DNA of 64,000 nucleotides, taken from assembly GCA_905178155.1 (NCBI GenBank), contig CAJINV010000019.1, positions 1,100,913 through 1,164,912 on the forward strand. The letters run 5' to 3'. Each line of letters opens with the position of its first letter. The stretch's first letter is position 1. Under the pieces are notes generated by a model. That model saw nothing but the letters and a program-made list of their open reading frames with translations, had not been told where the DNA came from and did no database searches. Source of the DNA: Amoebophrya sp. A120. Taxonomy: Eukaryota; Sar; Dinophyceae; Syndiniales; Amoebophryaceae. Positions 24,201 through 35,253 of this stretch are shown here, one piece after another. The position numbers were made by a program, and so were the translations under genes.

Positions 24201-27200
24201 CGCAGCGCCAACTTTTGCACGGGCTGCAGAAAGCACTCGGACACGTCCTTCGCAACCACCGTCTGCACGAAGGCCTGCAACTCTCTCTTCGAAGTGCCGG
24301 CGGTGGAAAACGGGCGGGAGTGCAGGGAAAAGTCAACTAGCGCGTCGTACTGCCACTGCAGTGCCTCGTATCAAATGTAAAAATGTCTGGGTCTGGAAGG
24401 ATGCAACTTGTGATGCTATTTTTGGAAGCTGAAAAAATTTGCATTGCATGACCAGCAAGAGGACCCCAGTTCGTGCTACGTGGAGAGGGTATTTCTCATG
24501 CGGAATAGGCTTCAGGAGGGGTTCTAAAAATCTGTGATGGTAGGACATGCATTACAGGCGTCATGGGTCATGCGAATTATGCATGACAAGTCTTCCAATC
24601 TTCCAGACCCAGACATTTTTACATTTGATACCTCGTCGTGTTCCGCAATACGCTTCCGTTCCGCTTTTCCAGGGATGGTCTCGACGAATCGTGTGCTTTG
24701 AGAACTCGCAGGCAGAGGATCATGATGAATCGCGACGGCAAGAACGCCATCCTCTTCATCTGCGCTGGAGCAGGTACCCGAATGGTTAGTATTTATTCCA
24801 CTGTCGTGGTCGACAGCTTCTTGTGGCAACAACAGGGTACTATGCTTGCCGCTCTTGCCCGGTACTAGTTCTACTGCGTCGCCACGTTCCTGTCCCTCGC
24901 AAGACGTGCTGGCGGCCGACCCTACCACTAAATCCTCCGCGGATGATGTTGAGGCAGCTCCTACGCCAGAACTCGCGGTCGCCGACTTTCGCAGGGTCGT
25001 TCGCAGGTTATTGCGCGCGGACACAGCCGGTAGATCCCAGAGCGAGGAGGGGGGCCCCGTCGGTGAAGAAGATGGAAAACTGCTCTTCTTTGCATGCTCT
25101 TCATTCCACTGCACGTCGAAGAACGTCTTCCGTTTCTTGAGGCAGCTGCAGGTGACGAGGCAGGTCAGCAATTTCTTCAATGCGCTCGGGGAGTGGAGAA
25201 TTCCGTATTCAAACCGAGGCCAAAACGCCAGCGCGAGATATCCAAGAAAAAGACGCTGCTAGTGTAAATTTGTGATGCTAAAACAACCGCGCCAACATTG
25301 CCATTGCCATTGCCATTGTGTAAACTTGTGACGCGCAACATGCAAGATGATTGCGTCTGTCATGCTTGGCATGCATTGTAGGGCCCATTAAAGGGCGTTT
25401 TCGCGTACTATCTGCGCATGACAGGTTTTTGCTGTCATGCCAGACAGATTTGTAATGCTGTTCCTCCAAAAAAGTTACTCCTACAACGTTTTTTTCTTGG
25501 ATACGAGAAGCACGGTTACCACAGTGTTCACCAGTAGGGAGATCAGCACTTTGAATTCCCTTCGCACCGGAAAATCGGCGGGGAAAATCTCGTCCAGGAG
25601 CACCGAGTTGGTGGAGTTGGCGGCGAAGAGATCTTCTCCACCTGCTCCTGTTGCGTTTAGAACAACAACTCCGTACGCGACCACACCCGCAGACAAAACC
25701 CACAACAAAAGCGAAAATCTTCCCCAGAAGGACCGCCGCAAAAAGTGCTTCAGTTTGGCTAGCACACGCTGGTGGTCGTCCTCTGAGGGTCGCGATGTGA
25801 GGAGGGTAGAACTAGAAGTTGTTTTGTTCAGCAGTTTATTTATCCTTTCAGCGGCAGGAGCATCGAAAGACACATGATGCCGCTTCGTCACGGTCGTAGT
25901 ACCCAGCCGCAGCCACAACGGGTCGAAGTAGAAGCGGTGCGAGTACAGCTGTTGTTCTAGTAGAGAAAGGGATATTAGTGCCGGTTCTCGCGCTCCTAGT
26001 ACTGCGCCCATGTTGTTGGTGCTTCTGCTTCCACACGAGGGAGGCGCTACCACGAGCCGGGGTTTTATCAAATGTAAAAGTGTCTGGGTCTGGAAGATTG
26101 GAACTTGTGATGCTGCATTTGGATCGCAAAAAAATCTGTATTGCATGAGCAGCAAAGGGAATGTGATTTTTGCTACGCGGAGATGGCATTTGTAATGCGG
26201 AATAGGCATTAAGAAGCCCTCAAAAAATCTGTGATGCTAGGGCACGCATCACAGACATCAAGACTCATGCAAAACCTGCATGACAAGTCTAGAAATCTTC
26301 CAGACCCAGACACTTTTACATTTGATAGGTTTGTACCGCAGCTTAAACAGTGCGTAACTGATCACGGCAGACGCGACAGTGTGTTGCAGAAACCCCGTCC
26401 GCTCGGGGACAACACTGGAGATGGGGGAACGGTATGCGTTGAAACTGTGTCTGCGTGTAGTGTCTGAATTACGTGCTGCAAAGCGCTTCAAGAAGAAAGA
26501 ATTAGAAAACAACGCACATCAGAGTCCTGAAGAAGGGCCCCCTTCAATAAAAGAACGTTGCAACATGCTCGATCATCGATCGCGTCCTCAGGCTGCGATG
26601 GTGATAGAATCTTTGATCCGAAACCTCCAACAGCACATGCAAATTTGAAGCATGATTATATATTCGATTCCTGAAGCAGGACACCACTGCACGTCGCAAG
26701 AACCACGACCACAGTAGTTGCAGTTGCTCTTGATAGATTGGAGCTTGACAGGATGTAGCCCGTAAATCCGTGCAGGAGAGCGACGAAATGTGCACACAGA
26801 AGAAGCTGCAGCAGGTTCCAAGTGGTGACGCCTGAACGTTCATTGTCGTCGTGTGGATCAATGCACAGCAGAAATTCATTGAAAATCATGAGTGCAAGAG
26901 CTTGCCCTTCTGTATTTTCTTCTTGTATGTAAGTCAATGTAGAAAGAAGTGAAAGGATCAGACGCATGCTAGCAAAAGAACTTTCCACCTACGTAAAATC
27001 ATCTAAATTACCGCTGCACCCGCCGGCGGGCTGTGCCACAACGACCGCGGTAACCACACGCCGTAACCGAGAGAAAAGACCTGCTCGGCAGCCCTATCCT
27101 GAGTAAAAACGTACCCACACCAGAGTTGTCATGCAGATTTGCCATGACAGGAACATTTGTGATGCGCAACCCCATGACAGGCATTTTCAATCGTGTTTGG

Positions 27201-27759
27201 GAACTTGTAATGCTGTAAACAGGATCAGCAGATCGATTTGTGATGCGGCTTTCCTTGCTAACTTGCACTACCTTACGGACTGAAACTTGTCATGCGTGAC
27301 TCACAAAACTCCTAGGTTTGTGTTGCAAAATCCCCATCCCGACTCTGGTGTGGGTACGTTTTTACTCAGGATAAGCCCGTGCGCGACACCCACCCGACAT
27401 CCAGATGGCGGGCGCGGCGGCGAATCACATGCAGGCCGTTATCCAAGTTCACCTCGAAAAAGATAGCAAATGTAAAAATGTCTGGGTCTGGAAGATTGCA
27501 ACTTGTCATGCTGTTTTTGGACTCTAAAAAAATTTGTATTGCATGCCCAGCAAGAGGGGCGCAGTTTGCGCTACACGGACAGGGCATTTCTCATGCGGAA
27601 GGTGCATCAGGAACCCCTCTAAAAGTCTGCGACGCTAGGTCATGCATTACAGGCATCATGGGTCATGAGAAATATGCATGACAAATCTTGCATTCTTCCA
27701 GACCCAGACATTTTTGCATTTGATAAAAGACGCCTGCGAGCAAAATTACCTCGGTGAGG
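21264..27759 (-). CDS. multi-pass membrane protein with IQ motif and C2-like domain
   Basis: Family not recognised; domains are inferred by eye. Exons (approximate where marked): 27759-27726, 27458-27374, 27089-27012, 26831-~26690, ~26418-26328, 26060-25504, 25233-24631, 24363-~23500, ~23325-23182, 22729-22672, 22412-22379, 22120-22073, 21787-21264. The N-terminal half has hydrophobic segments (LTEVILLAGVFFEV, LLLCAHFVALLHGF, FSLLLWVLSAGVVAYGVVVL, FKVLISLLVNTVVTVLLA). A basic region follows with one IQ-type motif, AVRIQSNVRRFLERR (about 24150). Next is a C2-like fold split over many exons: LRIEVLSVKLGS, NPFVRIECDRG, FFLDVLNVSYIYLTVWSRP, LEFLGRCVVDLQEVA, GEISIRLQFLD. Nine introners interrupt it; two separate C2 exons only 34 and 48 nt long. 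A calmodulin- and Ca/lipid-linked membrane role is inference. The 5' end is not defined (first exon seen starts after a CAG acceptor) and the stop at 21264 could be inside an intron. Confidence 0.6.
21793..22072. mobile_element. introner F2 in C2/IQ gene
   Basis: 280 bp. Flanks GCTGC both sides. Joins KKPLQHVTCSS. Confidence 0.93.
22126..22378. mobile_element. introner F1 in C2/IQ gene
   Basis: 253 bp. Flanks TGTGT both sides. Joins PDYVFRLPLAD. Confidence 0.95.
22418..22671. mobile_element. introner F1 in C2/IQ gene
   Basis: 254 bp. Flanks CGAGG both sides; one of only two copies whose ends can be read as GT...AG. Joins EVARQGAGK. Confidence 0.95.
22730..23181. mobile_element. introner F2 with an internal insertion, in C2/IQ gene
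   Basis: 452 bp instead of about 280. Flanks GCCGC both sides (first T of the element lost at 22730). Joins GPADGAADLEFLG. The extra length is an insertion near 22938-23108. Confidence 0.88.
22921..23108. repeat. insertion flanked by 17-bp direct repeats inside an introner
   Basis: AACTTGTCATGCACAAT occurs at 22921-22937 and again at 23092-23108, 171 bp apart, enclosing two poly-T runs. The host F2 element is longer than its siblings by about the same amount. Confidence 0.7.
24369..24630. mobile_element. introner F1 in C2/IQ gene
   Basis: 262 bp. Flanks CGAGG both sides; readable as GT...AG. Joins AEHDEALQWQYD. Internal sequence is the reverse orientation of the copy at 7115. Confidence 0.95.
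25239..25503. mobile_element. introner F7 variant in C2/IQ gene
   Basis: 265 bp, TIR TCCAAGAAAAAAACGTTGTA. Sense flanks TCTCG both sides. Joins TVLLALAFWPRF. A run of GCCATT hexamers lies inside (about 25300). Confidence 0.93.
26066..26327. mobile_element. introner F1 in C2/IQ gene
   Basis: 262 bp. Flanks AAACC both sides. Joins KLRYKPRLVVAPP. Confidence 0.95.
27095..27373. mobile_element. introner F2 in C2/IQ gene
   Basis: 279 bp. Flanks GGGCT both sides. Joins VSRTGCRAGLFS. Confidence 0.92.
27464..27725. mobile_element. introner F1 in C2/IQ gene
   Basis: 262 bp, left end TAGC rather than TATC. Flanks TCTTT both sides. Joins LLAGVFFEVN. Confidence 0.93.
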
Positions 27760-29448
27760 CTGCAGGCTTATGCAAAGACAAAAATGTTACAGGTGTTACA
27801 CACATGGTCTAGAATGCAGACCGAAAAAAAAAAACCACGTCTGTCCTGAAGGACATTAGGCTCGGAGGTCTAAGTAGCTTCATGGGTGGCTCTTTCTCTG
27901 ATGAGCTCTGTCTTGCAAGTTTTCGCTGTCATGCAGAGATGATGAATTTGCGTTGCTGAAGTTACAACAAAGGTGTATTTGTAACACTTTTGTCTTGGGA
28001 TAAAGCTACGAGAAAAACCGATACGGGGGAAAGCCACGATTTTTCTGCCATAATTTTTCTTCTTCAACTTCTACACCTACCAGACCCGCCGTCTCTAGGC
28101 TCCTCGGGCCATCGCACTCTGTCTTTGTCCCTAGAGGAAAACATGCATCAAGCAACAAGTTCTTCCAACTCTAGGAAACGGAACGAGTCCGAAAATGCAT
28201 GGCAATGCTCAACATTTGTCACTTTCAAAATGAACCGGCAAAACGCCGCGCTGCGACAAAAGACCGAGCTGACTCTACTTTCATCTCCACGAGAACTAGA
28301 ATCGATAGGGTGCTGCCCGCACCGCGCACGTCGTGGCACGACAGTGCTGAAAATGTTGGTAGCGAGCGAGTGTTTTCTTTTTTCTTTTCGTCCGTTTCGA
28401 AGTCAGCAGCCGATTCCGCATAATAAATTCAATTCTTCTTGTTTAATAAGTACCAGGCCCAGCAACTTCCAGCGGTCTGTGGCGCAGCCCCCCGGGAAAA
28501 GCTGTCACTAGTTCTCGCAATGACAGCACACACCTTCGGAAAGGTGGAAGACAAAAAGTAGAAAAAGGACTTTGGAAAAAGCACAACTCGGTCAGTGTCA
28601 ACATTTGCGATGAAGCAGTAGAGACAAGAACTTTGTTTGACTAGAGTAAAAATTCTTGAACATGTTGTCAAGTTGTACAGCACTAAATGACAAGTATACG
28701 TTGTACACGACTATCGCAGGAGCTCCCAAGCCTGACCCACACTCTTGCTTGCTTCCGACAGGAAATCGGCAGAAGCATGCTCATACACTTGTTCGATCCT
28801 AACTTCTGAACGGAGCGCGGTCGCACACCACGTCAGGATCTTAACCCCGGAATTTCCAGAAGTGCCGCAGGACGGAAAACTTCTAGGTGCCGAAGTAGCT
28901 CTATTAAGGGCGTACAAGAGAGGTAGATGAGCCCGGTCAGTACAATCGTAATCGTAATCCATAAGCAGAAATAAGTACTAAGAGTATCAATGAAGATCGC
29001 GTCGACATTTTTTGACTTTTTGGAGATAATATTACCGAAGGTCGCGCTACTAGAAAAATGTGCTTGAGTTGTACAGACGCAACAGTAGAAGTAAAGAGCA
29101 GCACTAGTGGTGTAGTACAAGAAATGCTATCAGGTACATTTTAAGTAACTGGCTCGTAGACGTAGACTATGAGCGTGCACAACTCCCCTTCCCCCTCACT
29201 TGTGTGGTCGATTAACAGCAAAGCAAACACCAGCACACGTGGAGTTCGTGCATAAGAATTGTGCTGTTTGGGCTTCCGGATGAGTTCGGGATGCAAACAC
29301 TGCCAACGCAGCAACTAGATTGTGCATTTTGCATGACGAATGAAGGGGGCGCCGGGGAGTAGTTGTGCATTCCGATATTAGAACTAGAAGCTGAGCTCGA
29401 CATATTGAAATAGTGGGACCCTTACCAAATATAGCCGCCGAGGCGGGG
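27760..29448. other. upstream of C2/IQ gene; possible unassigned exons
   Basis: Two overlapping minus-strand frames look partly coding: 29120-28833 with a hydrophobic stretch FCLWITITIVLTGLIYLSC followed by PLIELLRHLEVFRPAALLEIPG, and 28880-28711 reading RIEQVYEHASADFLSEAS to a TAG. They could be missing 5' exons of the C2/IQ gene or a small separate gene. Near 27950-28000 a degenerate F7-like right end (AACACTTTTGTCTTGGGATA) hints at an old introner. Confidence 0.3.
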
Positions 29449-30227
29449 GTAGTGAGGTCAAGCGGGGTTTTTTTGACTCGACGACGCCGGGTCTTTTTGC
29501 TCTTTCCACAGGAGAAACGCTCTCCCGCACGCTATGGCCCCACGAGGGCTTCCGCCAGGGTCGGCCCTGTGGGCCGCCCACATCGGGCCCATAGCATGCG
29601 GGCTGGCTTGCTGCATTTGGCGGGATTTGCGTCCTTTGGTTTTTTTTGTTGAAAAGCCGCGCCCCTGCCGCCTCCTGAATCGAAACGCCTTCCCGCATGC
29701 TATAGCCACCCCCGGGCCTCCACCAAGCCCGGCCCCATGGGCCCCCAAAATTGGGCCCATAGCATGCGGGTTAGCTTTTAGCTTTTGGCGAGCTTTCCGC
29801 TTTTTGTTGCTTTTTGTTGAAAAGTCGCACTTTTTGGATTGCTCCCCGCATTACAAATGCCCGACTTTGGTGGCCGTCTTTGCGACCTCCGAAAGTGGCC
29901 AAAAATGGTGGCCATAGCATACGGATTCGCCGCTTTTGTCGTCTTGGCATTTTTTCGGCGCCCCTTTTTGGGCGCCCCAAATCGGCGGAATCAGGTGCGC
30001 TGGGCGCCTCAGAATGGCGCCCCTTTTGCTGGCTCCTCTGCGTCGTTTTTTCAAGCGGCGACCGATAGAATCCGCTGGCGATTCGGTGCCAGGTCAGCCA
30101 GGGCCGCTTGATAAGTGGAGACTTTTTTCGTGCAAAAAGCCGTCCGGCCGCTTGAAAACTGCCGGTCGTTTTGCTGTCTTGGTGGCAAAAAAACTCCCCG
30201 GTTAGAACCGTTCGGTGACCTCACTAC
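29449..30227. repeat. intergenic GC-rich repeat block with 12-bp inverted ends
   Basis: Bounded by GTAGTGAGGTCA (29449-29460) and its reverse complement (30216-30227). Inside are two copies of a 168-bp unit: CCCGCAYGCTATRGCC at 29524 and 29692, GGGCCCATAGCATGCGGG at 29585 and 29753, GTTGAAAAG at about 29648 and 29816; a third degraded unit follows with CCATAGCATACGG near 29911. Within each unit the two words are inverted and would form a GC-rich hairpin of about 80 nt. Several overlapping reading frames cross it but repeat with the units and look non-coding. It lies between two genes, unlike the introners. Confidence 0.75.
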
Positions 30228-30260
30228 ATACAAATTCTCTTTCTTAAGCGATTCCCCCTA

Positions 30261-33200
30261 TCATGTCCCAAACCCGTTGTCTGTGAGCCACTTCGCTACC
30301 TCCTCGTGGGTTGCGGCCTTTTTTGTGTATCGCTCGAAAAAGTTGTGAGTCACTGTAACGATATTTTGCAGGACCTGGCGCCTCAGCACACGTTCGTCTT
30401 CATGCATCACAAACAAACAAAGTCTCAAATGCGTACCTCTCATACCAAAGAAACACGGCTAAAAATGATCCTCTGTCTGGCATTTCTAGCAAGACAAAAC
30501 GCGTCTGTCTGATGATGTTGTCCAGCCCCCCCAGTTTTATCTTGGCAGTGAATCAGTTTCAGTAGTTTTCACTTGCGATATTATGAACGGCAACTGCAAT
30601 AAATTATCCGCACCCAGCCGCACGAATCACATAGAAAAGCGCACCCCTAGCATTTCCGACTATGTGTGTTGTGGTAGTTTTTACCTTCTTCTCGCGAAAG
30701 CTTCTTGAAGTGGCTGTGCAGCATGACAAGTTTTTTGGCACCCGAACCCCTCCACTGGTACTTGCGTATGATTGCAATTGCAGGTGACACAGCACCACAA
30801 GATTTTTGTACTCGCAGGACCAATAAGTAAGTCGATACAGCAACACAAGTTCTTTTTTTTTTTGCTGATCATTAGATGGGTGTACAACTTTTCTGTGTGA
30901 TAGGAAGGTTGTATCGCGCACCAGCGCTTTTTCGATGAATTCGCAAAGTTCAGGAGAATACCTGTGGTTGTACAGAATCGTATAGGAAGGATGAATGCAT
31001 AAGTTTAAGTGTTCATATTCCAAACTACGGTGGTTCCCTTTGACACTGCGTTTTTGATGTTCAATCATTCAAATGCATTTGCTTTTTTGCATTTAAGTCA
31101 GTACGTTTCCTTGTCCAGCCGGGGCTCCTGTCGAGTGCAGAGATAGTCGAACAGCACGGGAAATGAGGTTATGTTCGGGAAGGGGTACTGTCGCGTCGCA
31201 AGCTCGTAGATGACCATCCCCACACTCCATATGTCTGAGGCGTAGCTGTATCGCAAGAAAAAAGTGTTACAGTGACACATTGCGTTGCAAGACCGGCAAC
31301 ACAGACAACCTCTCTCATGCAGGAAATGCTTGGAAGCCTCGTTTCCTTCCTGTTTTCCCTTATGATCTTCGCATTACAAGTTTTCTCTGCCACACAGAGA
31401 AAATTTGTGATGCAGAAACTCCAACAAATGTGTCACTGTAACACTTTTTTCTCATGATAAGCTGTAGTCTTGGCCTAGTGCGCGTTCCGGGGACATGTAC
31501 GTCGCAGTGCCGACAAACCTACAAGATGATCGGTTTCTTCATCCAATTCGCATCACCGCAAAAGGGCACAAGTTGCAGTGTCGCACCGCATCACAAGATC
31601 TAGAACGCAGAAACAGTGCTTGATCATATCAGATGACAGACGATAGATCGCCGAGATACTAGACAGATAATATCGTAGACAGCCTCGGCCTCAATCGATG
31701 AGCAGCAAGGTGAGGAACTACAAGAAAAACAGAAAACTATATATACGTCGCTGCCATGGCTACGGTCGAATTCAAGTCCCTTGATATCCCGAAGTCGGTG
31801 AGCTTCACGTGCCCCGTGCTGTTCATCAAAATGTTCTCTGGCTTTATGTCCCGATGCAGCATCTTCTTTTTTCCGTGAAGATGTGCAAGCCCGAGCAGGA
31901 CGTCTTGCGCTATACCTGTTGTAGTAGTTTTTTGGATAACATAGAAGTCGATACATTGGCTGTCCAAGTAGCATGACAAGTGCCACTGTTTTGCATTTTC
32001 TGCATCACAGACTTATCCAGGTAGTTGTACTTGCGAGGATTTTTTCTGGCACCCCCTTGACGTCGGCGGGAAGTCTCTTCTTGACGTCAGCCGGATATTC
32101 TCTGCAAATTTACCGCACACGACGAAGCAAGACTGCGGCCCCCGAAAGACAGCGCCACTTTCCTCTCTTTATTTCACATGACACTTTGCCTCTTCGCTTC
32201 CGGCGGAGGTTTGCAATATATTCTCATACATGATGTTGCACTGCGGTACACGTTCTGTTGTACGGTAAATTTGTAATATTGCATACCAGGCTACCGCGGT
32301 CCATGAGTTCCAGTGCCACGTGTACGGCGCCGGTGTTTTTCGCGACGAAAGCTGCGTACCACTGGACTAGCTGCGGGCAGCCCTGGGCATTTATGAGTCC
32401 CTTTATTTCGTTCAGCATCTGCTCTTTCTTCGCCTTCGCGTCCACTTTTATCGTTTTTATCGCCACCGGCGTCCCGGTGGGCTTGTGAATGCCCTTTTGC
32501 ACGATGCCGCACGGTATGCGATTGGGAAAAATATTTTTCAAGTGGCGAAAGGGAGATGTAAATGAAATCACTATGTAAATTGATTCAACATGCGACAACT
32601 GATCTTTTAAGGCCATCGACGTTCTGCTTAGACTGCAGAATATTGATTGCAACAAAACATAGCAGATAAAAAACTACACATCCTTCGGTGTGTCTTCCTA
32701 CATCGGTCGGTGCAAAAGGTCCTGCAGAAACTACAAATCTAAAAAAAAAAATCTCCTCTTCACAACCTTGAACCATAGTAGGGCTGCATTTCATACCGGC
32801 GCCGTGGCCCTATCACAGTGAAAAATGCCCCCCACCCCAAATTGCAAGAATTTGTGATGCGAAGTTTCCAAATGAAAGCTTTTTGTCATGCATGAAAGGA
32901 GTGCGAATCTTTCTGATGCAGATTCTAGTCGTGTTTCGCATCGCTTGCATGACAAGCACCGCTCTTGCTGGGATCTTTTGCAATACAAATTTTTGCTATT
33001 CACGATCGGAAATCCGTGATGCTGATACACGCAAGAGGGCGAATGTTTCATTTGGAAAGATTTGCAATACAAATGCTTTCAAGTTCGGGGGTGGGGGCAT
33101 TTTTCATTGTAATAGGCCCAGCATGTTGTCCTCTAGCTCTATGTCGGCGGGCGAGAGCTTATACCTGTGTATATGTACTTAAGTCAAGTCTCAACATATC

Positions 33201-34405
33201 ATAATCTGTACTGCCCATGCGCGCACGTCGATGATACGCAGTTCTGTCATGCGAACAAGTTCTCCGTTGATCAGACCACGAATCTAAAAGAGTGAGTTAT
33301 CAAATGTAAAAATGTCTGGGTCTGGAAACTTGTGATGCTGGGTGGCGTCTCATGATGAGGCCAGAAATGCTGGCTCAGCATCACAAGTTTCTGAGCTTCT
33401 AGGGGTTGCCTGTTCTGCATGACAAACTGCGTTTCTGCATCACAGAAAAATGGAGCTCTTGGGTAACTTGCATGACAGATTTAAGAGTCATGCCAAACAA
33501 GCATGACAAACATGCATTCTTCCAGACCCAGACATTTTTACATTTGATATGAATACTGTTGCCCATCCATCTGCACGCCGCCCTCCGCGGATATCTTCAT
33601 TATGCATTGCAAATGTGTCTGGGTCTGGAATTTGTCATACTTGTCTGAAATGGCTCTGAAATCTGTGATGCACAACGACCGGAACAAGAAGACCTAGACC
33701 ACTCTTGCCTGTCGTCATGCAGAGCCGGTGATTTTCCATCATGCGAAATACGCAACAGAAAGCAGCTCGGCATTTATCATGTTTCGATGCGTACTTACTG
33801 AAATTAAGTATGCGCCCCCCCCTTATACAGCCTTGCATCGAGACCCAGACACATAATTTCCACCTGATATTCATCCCGCTGGGTCGATGCTCGATGCTCC
33901 CGTCCGCTCCGACGGACCACTATCGAAAGGACGAAAGTTCCCCCCTCCCCATATCAAAACGAAGTCTCTGATGCCGGATTTGTGTACACAGATCCGGGCT
34001 GTCTTGCTGGAGAGCACTGCAGGCCCATATCAAGTCTGAGTAGAGAGGTTTTGGCGTAGGCGCTTAGCATAACAAACGTCCGCGCTGTAGGCCCAACAGC
34101 ATGACAAACCGCCTGCGCAATGCGGCGGCTGTCTGCGGAGTTGCCTTCTTGCAAGACAGACACGACTTGTGGCCACAAATCAGCATCACAGATTTCCAAA
34201 CGTGTACCTTTCCAGTATGAGGAGGGGGAATTTTTCCTTTTGATAACCACGTCATGGACACCGTGTCCTCCGGCTCCACGTCCACACAAAACTGCAGCTT
34301 CGGCGGGGGCATTTTTTCGTCCAGCTTTTTGAAGATGTAAGGACAATGACGAAAGAAGTTCTTTAGCAAAGAGTCGACGATCGACGTCGTCCACTCTTTA
34401 TTCAC
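30261..34405 (-). CDS. MAP kinase kinase-like protein kinase
   Basis: Serine/threonine/tyrosine protein kinase most like STE7/MKK enzymes, which phosphorylate MAP kinases. Seen: NMLGHGA then [13 protein letters not shown] (Gly-rich loop), PVAIKTIKV (catalytic Lys), [10 protein letters not shown] (helix C), [12 protein letters not shown] (hinge), [14 protein letters not shown] (catalytic loop), [12 protein letters not shown] (DFG), [16 protein letters not shown] (activation segment), [20 protein letters not shown], and a terminal [20 protein letters not shown] to TGA at 30261. Better-defined exons: 33160-33115, 32509-32287, 32101-32031, 31915-31747, 31518-31460, 31243-31105, 30961-30909, 30322-30261. 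Six introners interrupt it, one directly before the Gly-rich loop and leaving a micro-exon of about 7 nt. N-terminal exons (34405-34246, 33915-33870, 33595-33550) are plausible but the joins around 33550-33160 and the start codon are unresolved. A tandem octapeptide [16 protein letters not shown] precedes helix E. Confidence 0.88.
30328..30908. mobile_element. introner F7 variant, long and degenerate, in kinase gene
   Basis: 581 bp. Sense flanks TACAA/CACAA; six extra bases after the right GATA. Joins [13 protein letters not shown] before the last exon. Confidence 0.75.
31249..31459. mobile_element. introner F7 in kinase gene
   Basis: 211 bp. Flanks CAGCT both sides. Restores [15 protein letters not shown] in the kinase domain. 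Confidence 0.95.
32811..33114. mobile_element. introner F6 in kinase gene
   Basis: 304 bp. Flanks GGGCC both sides. Sits directly before the Gly-rich loop (NMLG | HGA). Confidence 0.93.
33298..33549. mobile_element. introner F1 in kinase gene
   Basis: 252 bp. Sense flanks ATTCA/ACTCA. Simple removal leaves a TAG just downstream, so it may lie inside a larger intron. Confidence 0.88.
33601..33869. mobile_element. introner F1, diverged, in kinase gene
   Basis: 269 bp. Flanks ATGAA both sides. Joins [12 protein letters not shown]. Confidence 0.88.
33921..34245. mobile_element. introner F4 in kinase gene
   Basis: 325 bp. Flanks GTGGT both sides. Joins VSMTWSVGADG. Confidence 0.93.
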
Positions 34406-35253
34406 CTTCCTTGTGGTGCATTTAAGGTTCGAGTAGGCTCACTTGGGTCGAGTAGCCGTCACGACCACTGGCGGAGACGTTGACTACTGGACAAGCGCCA
34501 GACAGAGGACCAAGTCGGGCATTTTTTTGGATTTCTTTATTCACAGCTTCATTCTTAAGAATCTACATGAGCCTCCTGCAGAAAAATGGATGACGAAGTA
34601 CAATACTTAAGAAGTACAACGAAAACAATCTACAGAAGTGGAAAAAAAAGCGTTCGTAGATTCTGTGAAGCAAAAACCCTCAAAAATGCCGCCACTAGGT
34701 AACACAAACGTTGCTGATGCCAGCAGCAACATCAATCGCTCTCAAGTAAAAATCACTTCTCGCTCATTCTCAGGAAACCGCGAGGACAGGAGGTGGCGGA
34801 ACTACTAATCCCCCCGTCCGTGGTCCCTTCGTGTTCGTCGCTCAGCTAGTAATGAACTCCTACCAGGTTCACGTCTACTTTAGGTAGGAGTAGGACGCAC
34901 AAAAAAGAAAGTCATATCACCGTGCCAGTAGCGCTCAAAGACAGAGAACAGAATTACGCAAGAGCTGACCTGCGACACGTTGTCGCACTAGGCTTGGATA
35001 ATTGCCCTTCTCCCTACCGGAGGCAGGAGCGTAGTGGTAGGTGATGATACTTTTCCATCTCAAGATGAATCAATCAAGTGCCTTTATGTATTGGTCGCTA
35101 TGAGGTAGTGTCGTCAGTGGTGGAGACAGAAACCCAACATTGAAAAATTACGGGTCGAGAGGTGGTCGATGCCGTACGATTTTAGGCCTGCATTTTATGT
35201 ACCTCAGGCTCAGATCGCACGGCAGCCAGAGTTGCATTATTCTATGGCCCCGC
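34406..35253. other. intergenic, nothing recognised
   Basis: Contains the unresolved 5' end of the kinase gene and the 3' side of the CWC25-like gene. No introners. Confidence 0.45.

Noticed and set aside
29384-30205. Overlapping frames in both strands with repeated IGPIACGLA-like peptides
   Set aside because: They follow the 168-bp DNA repeat and occur in several frames at once, so they reflect the repeat and not a protein.
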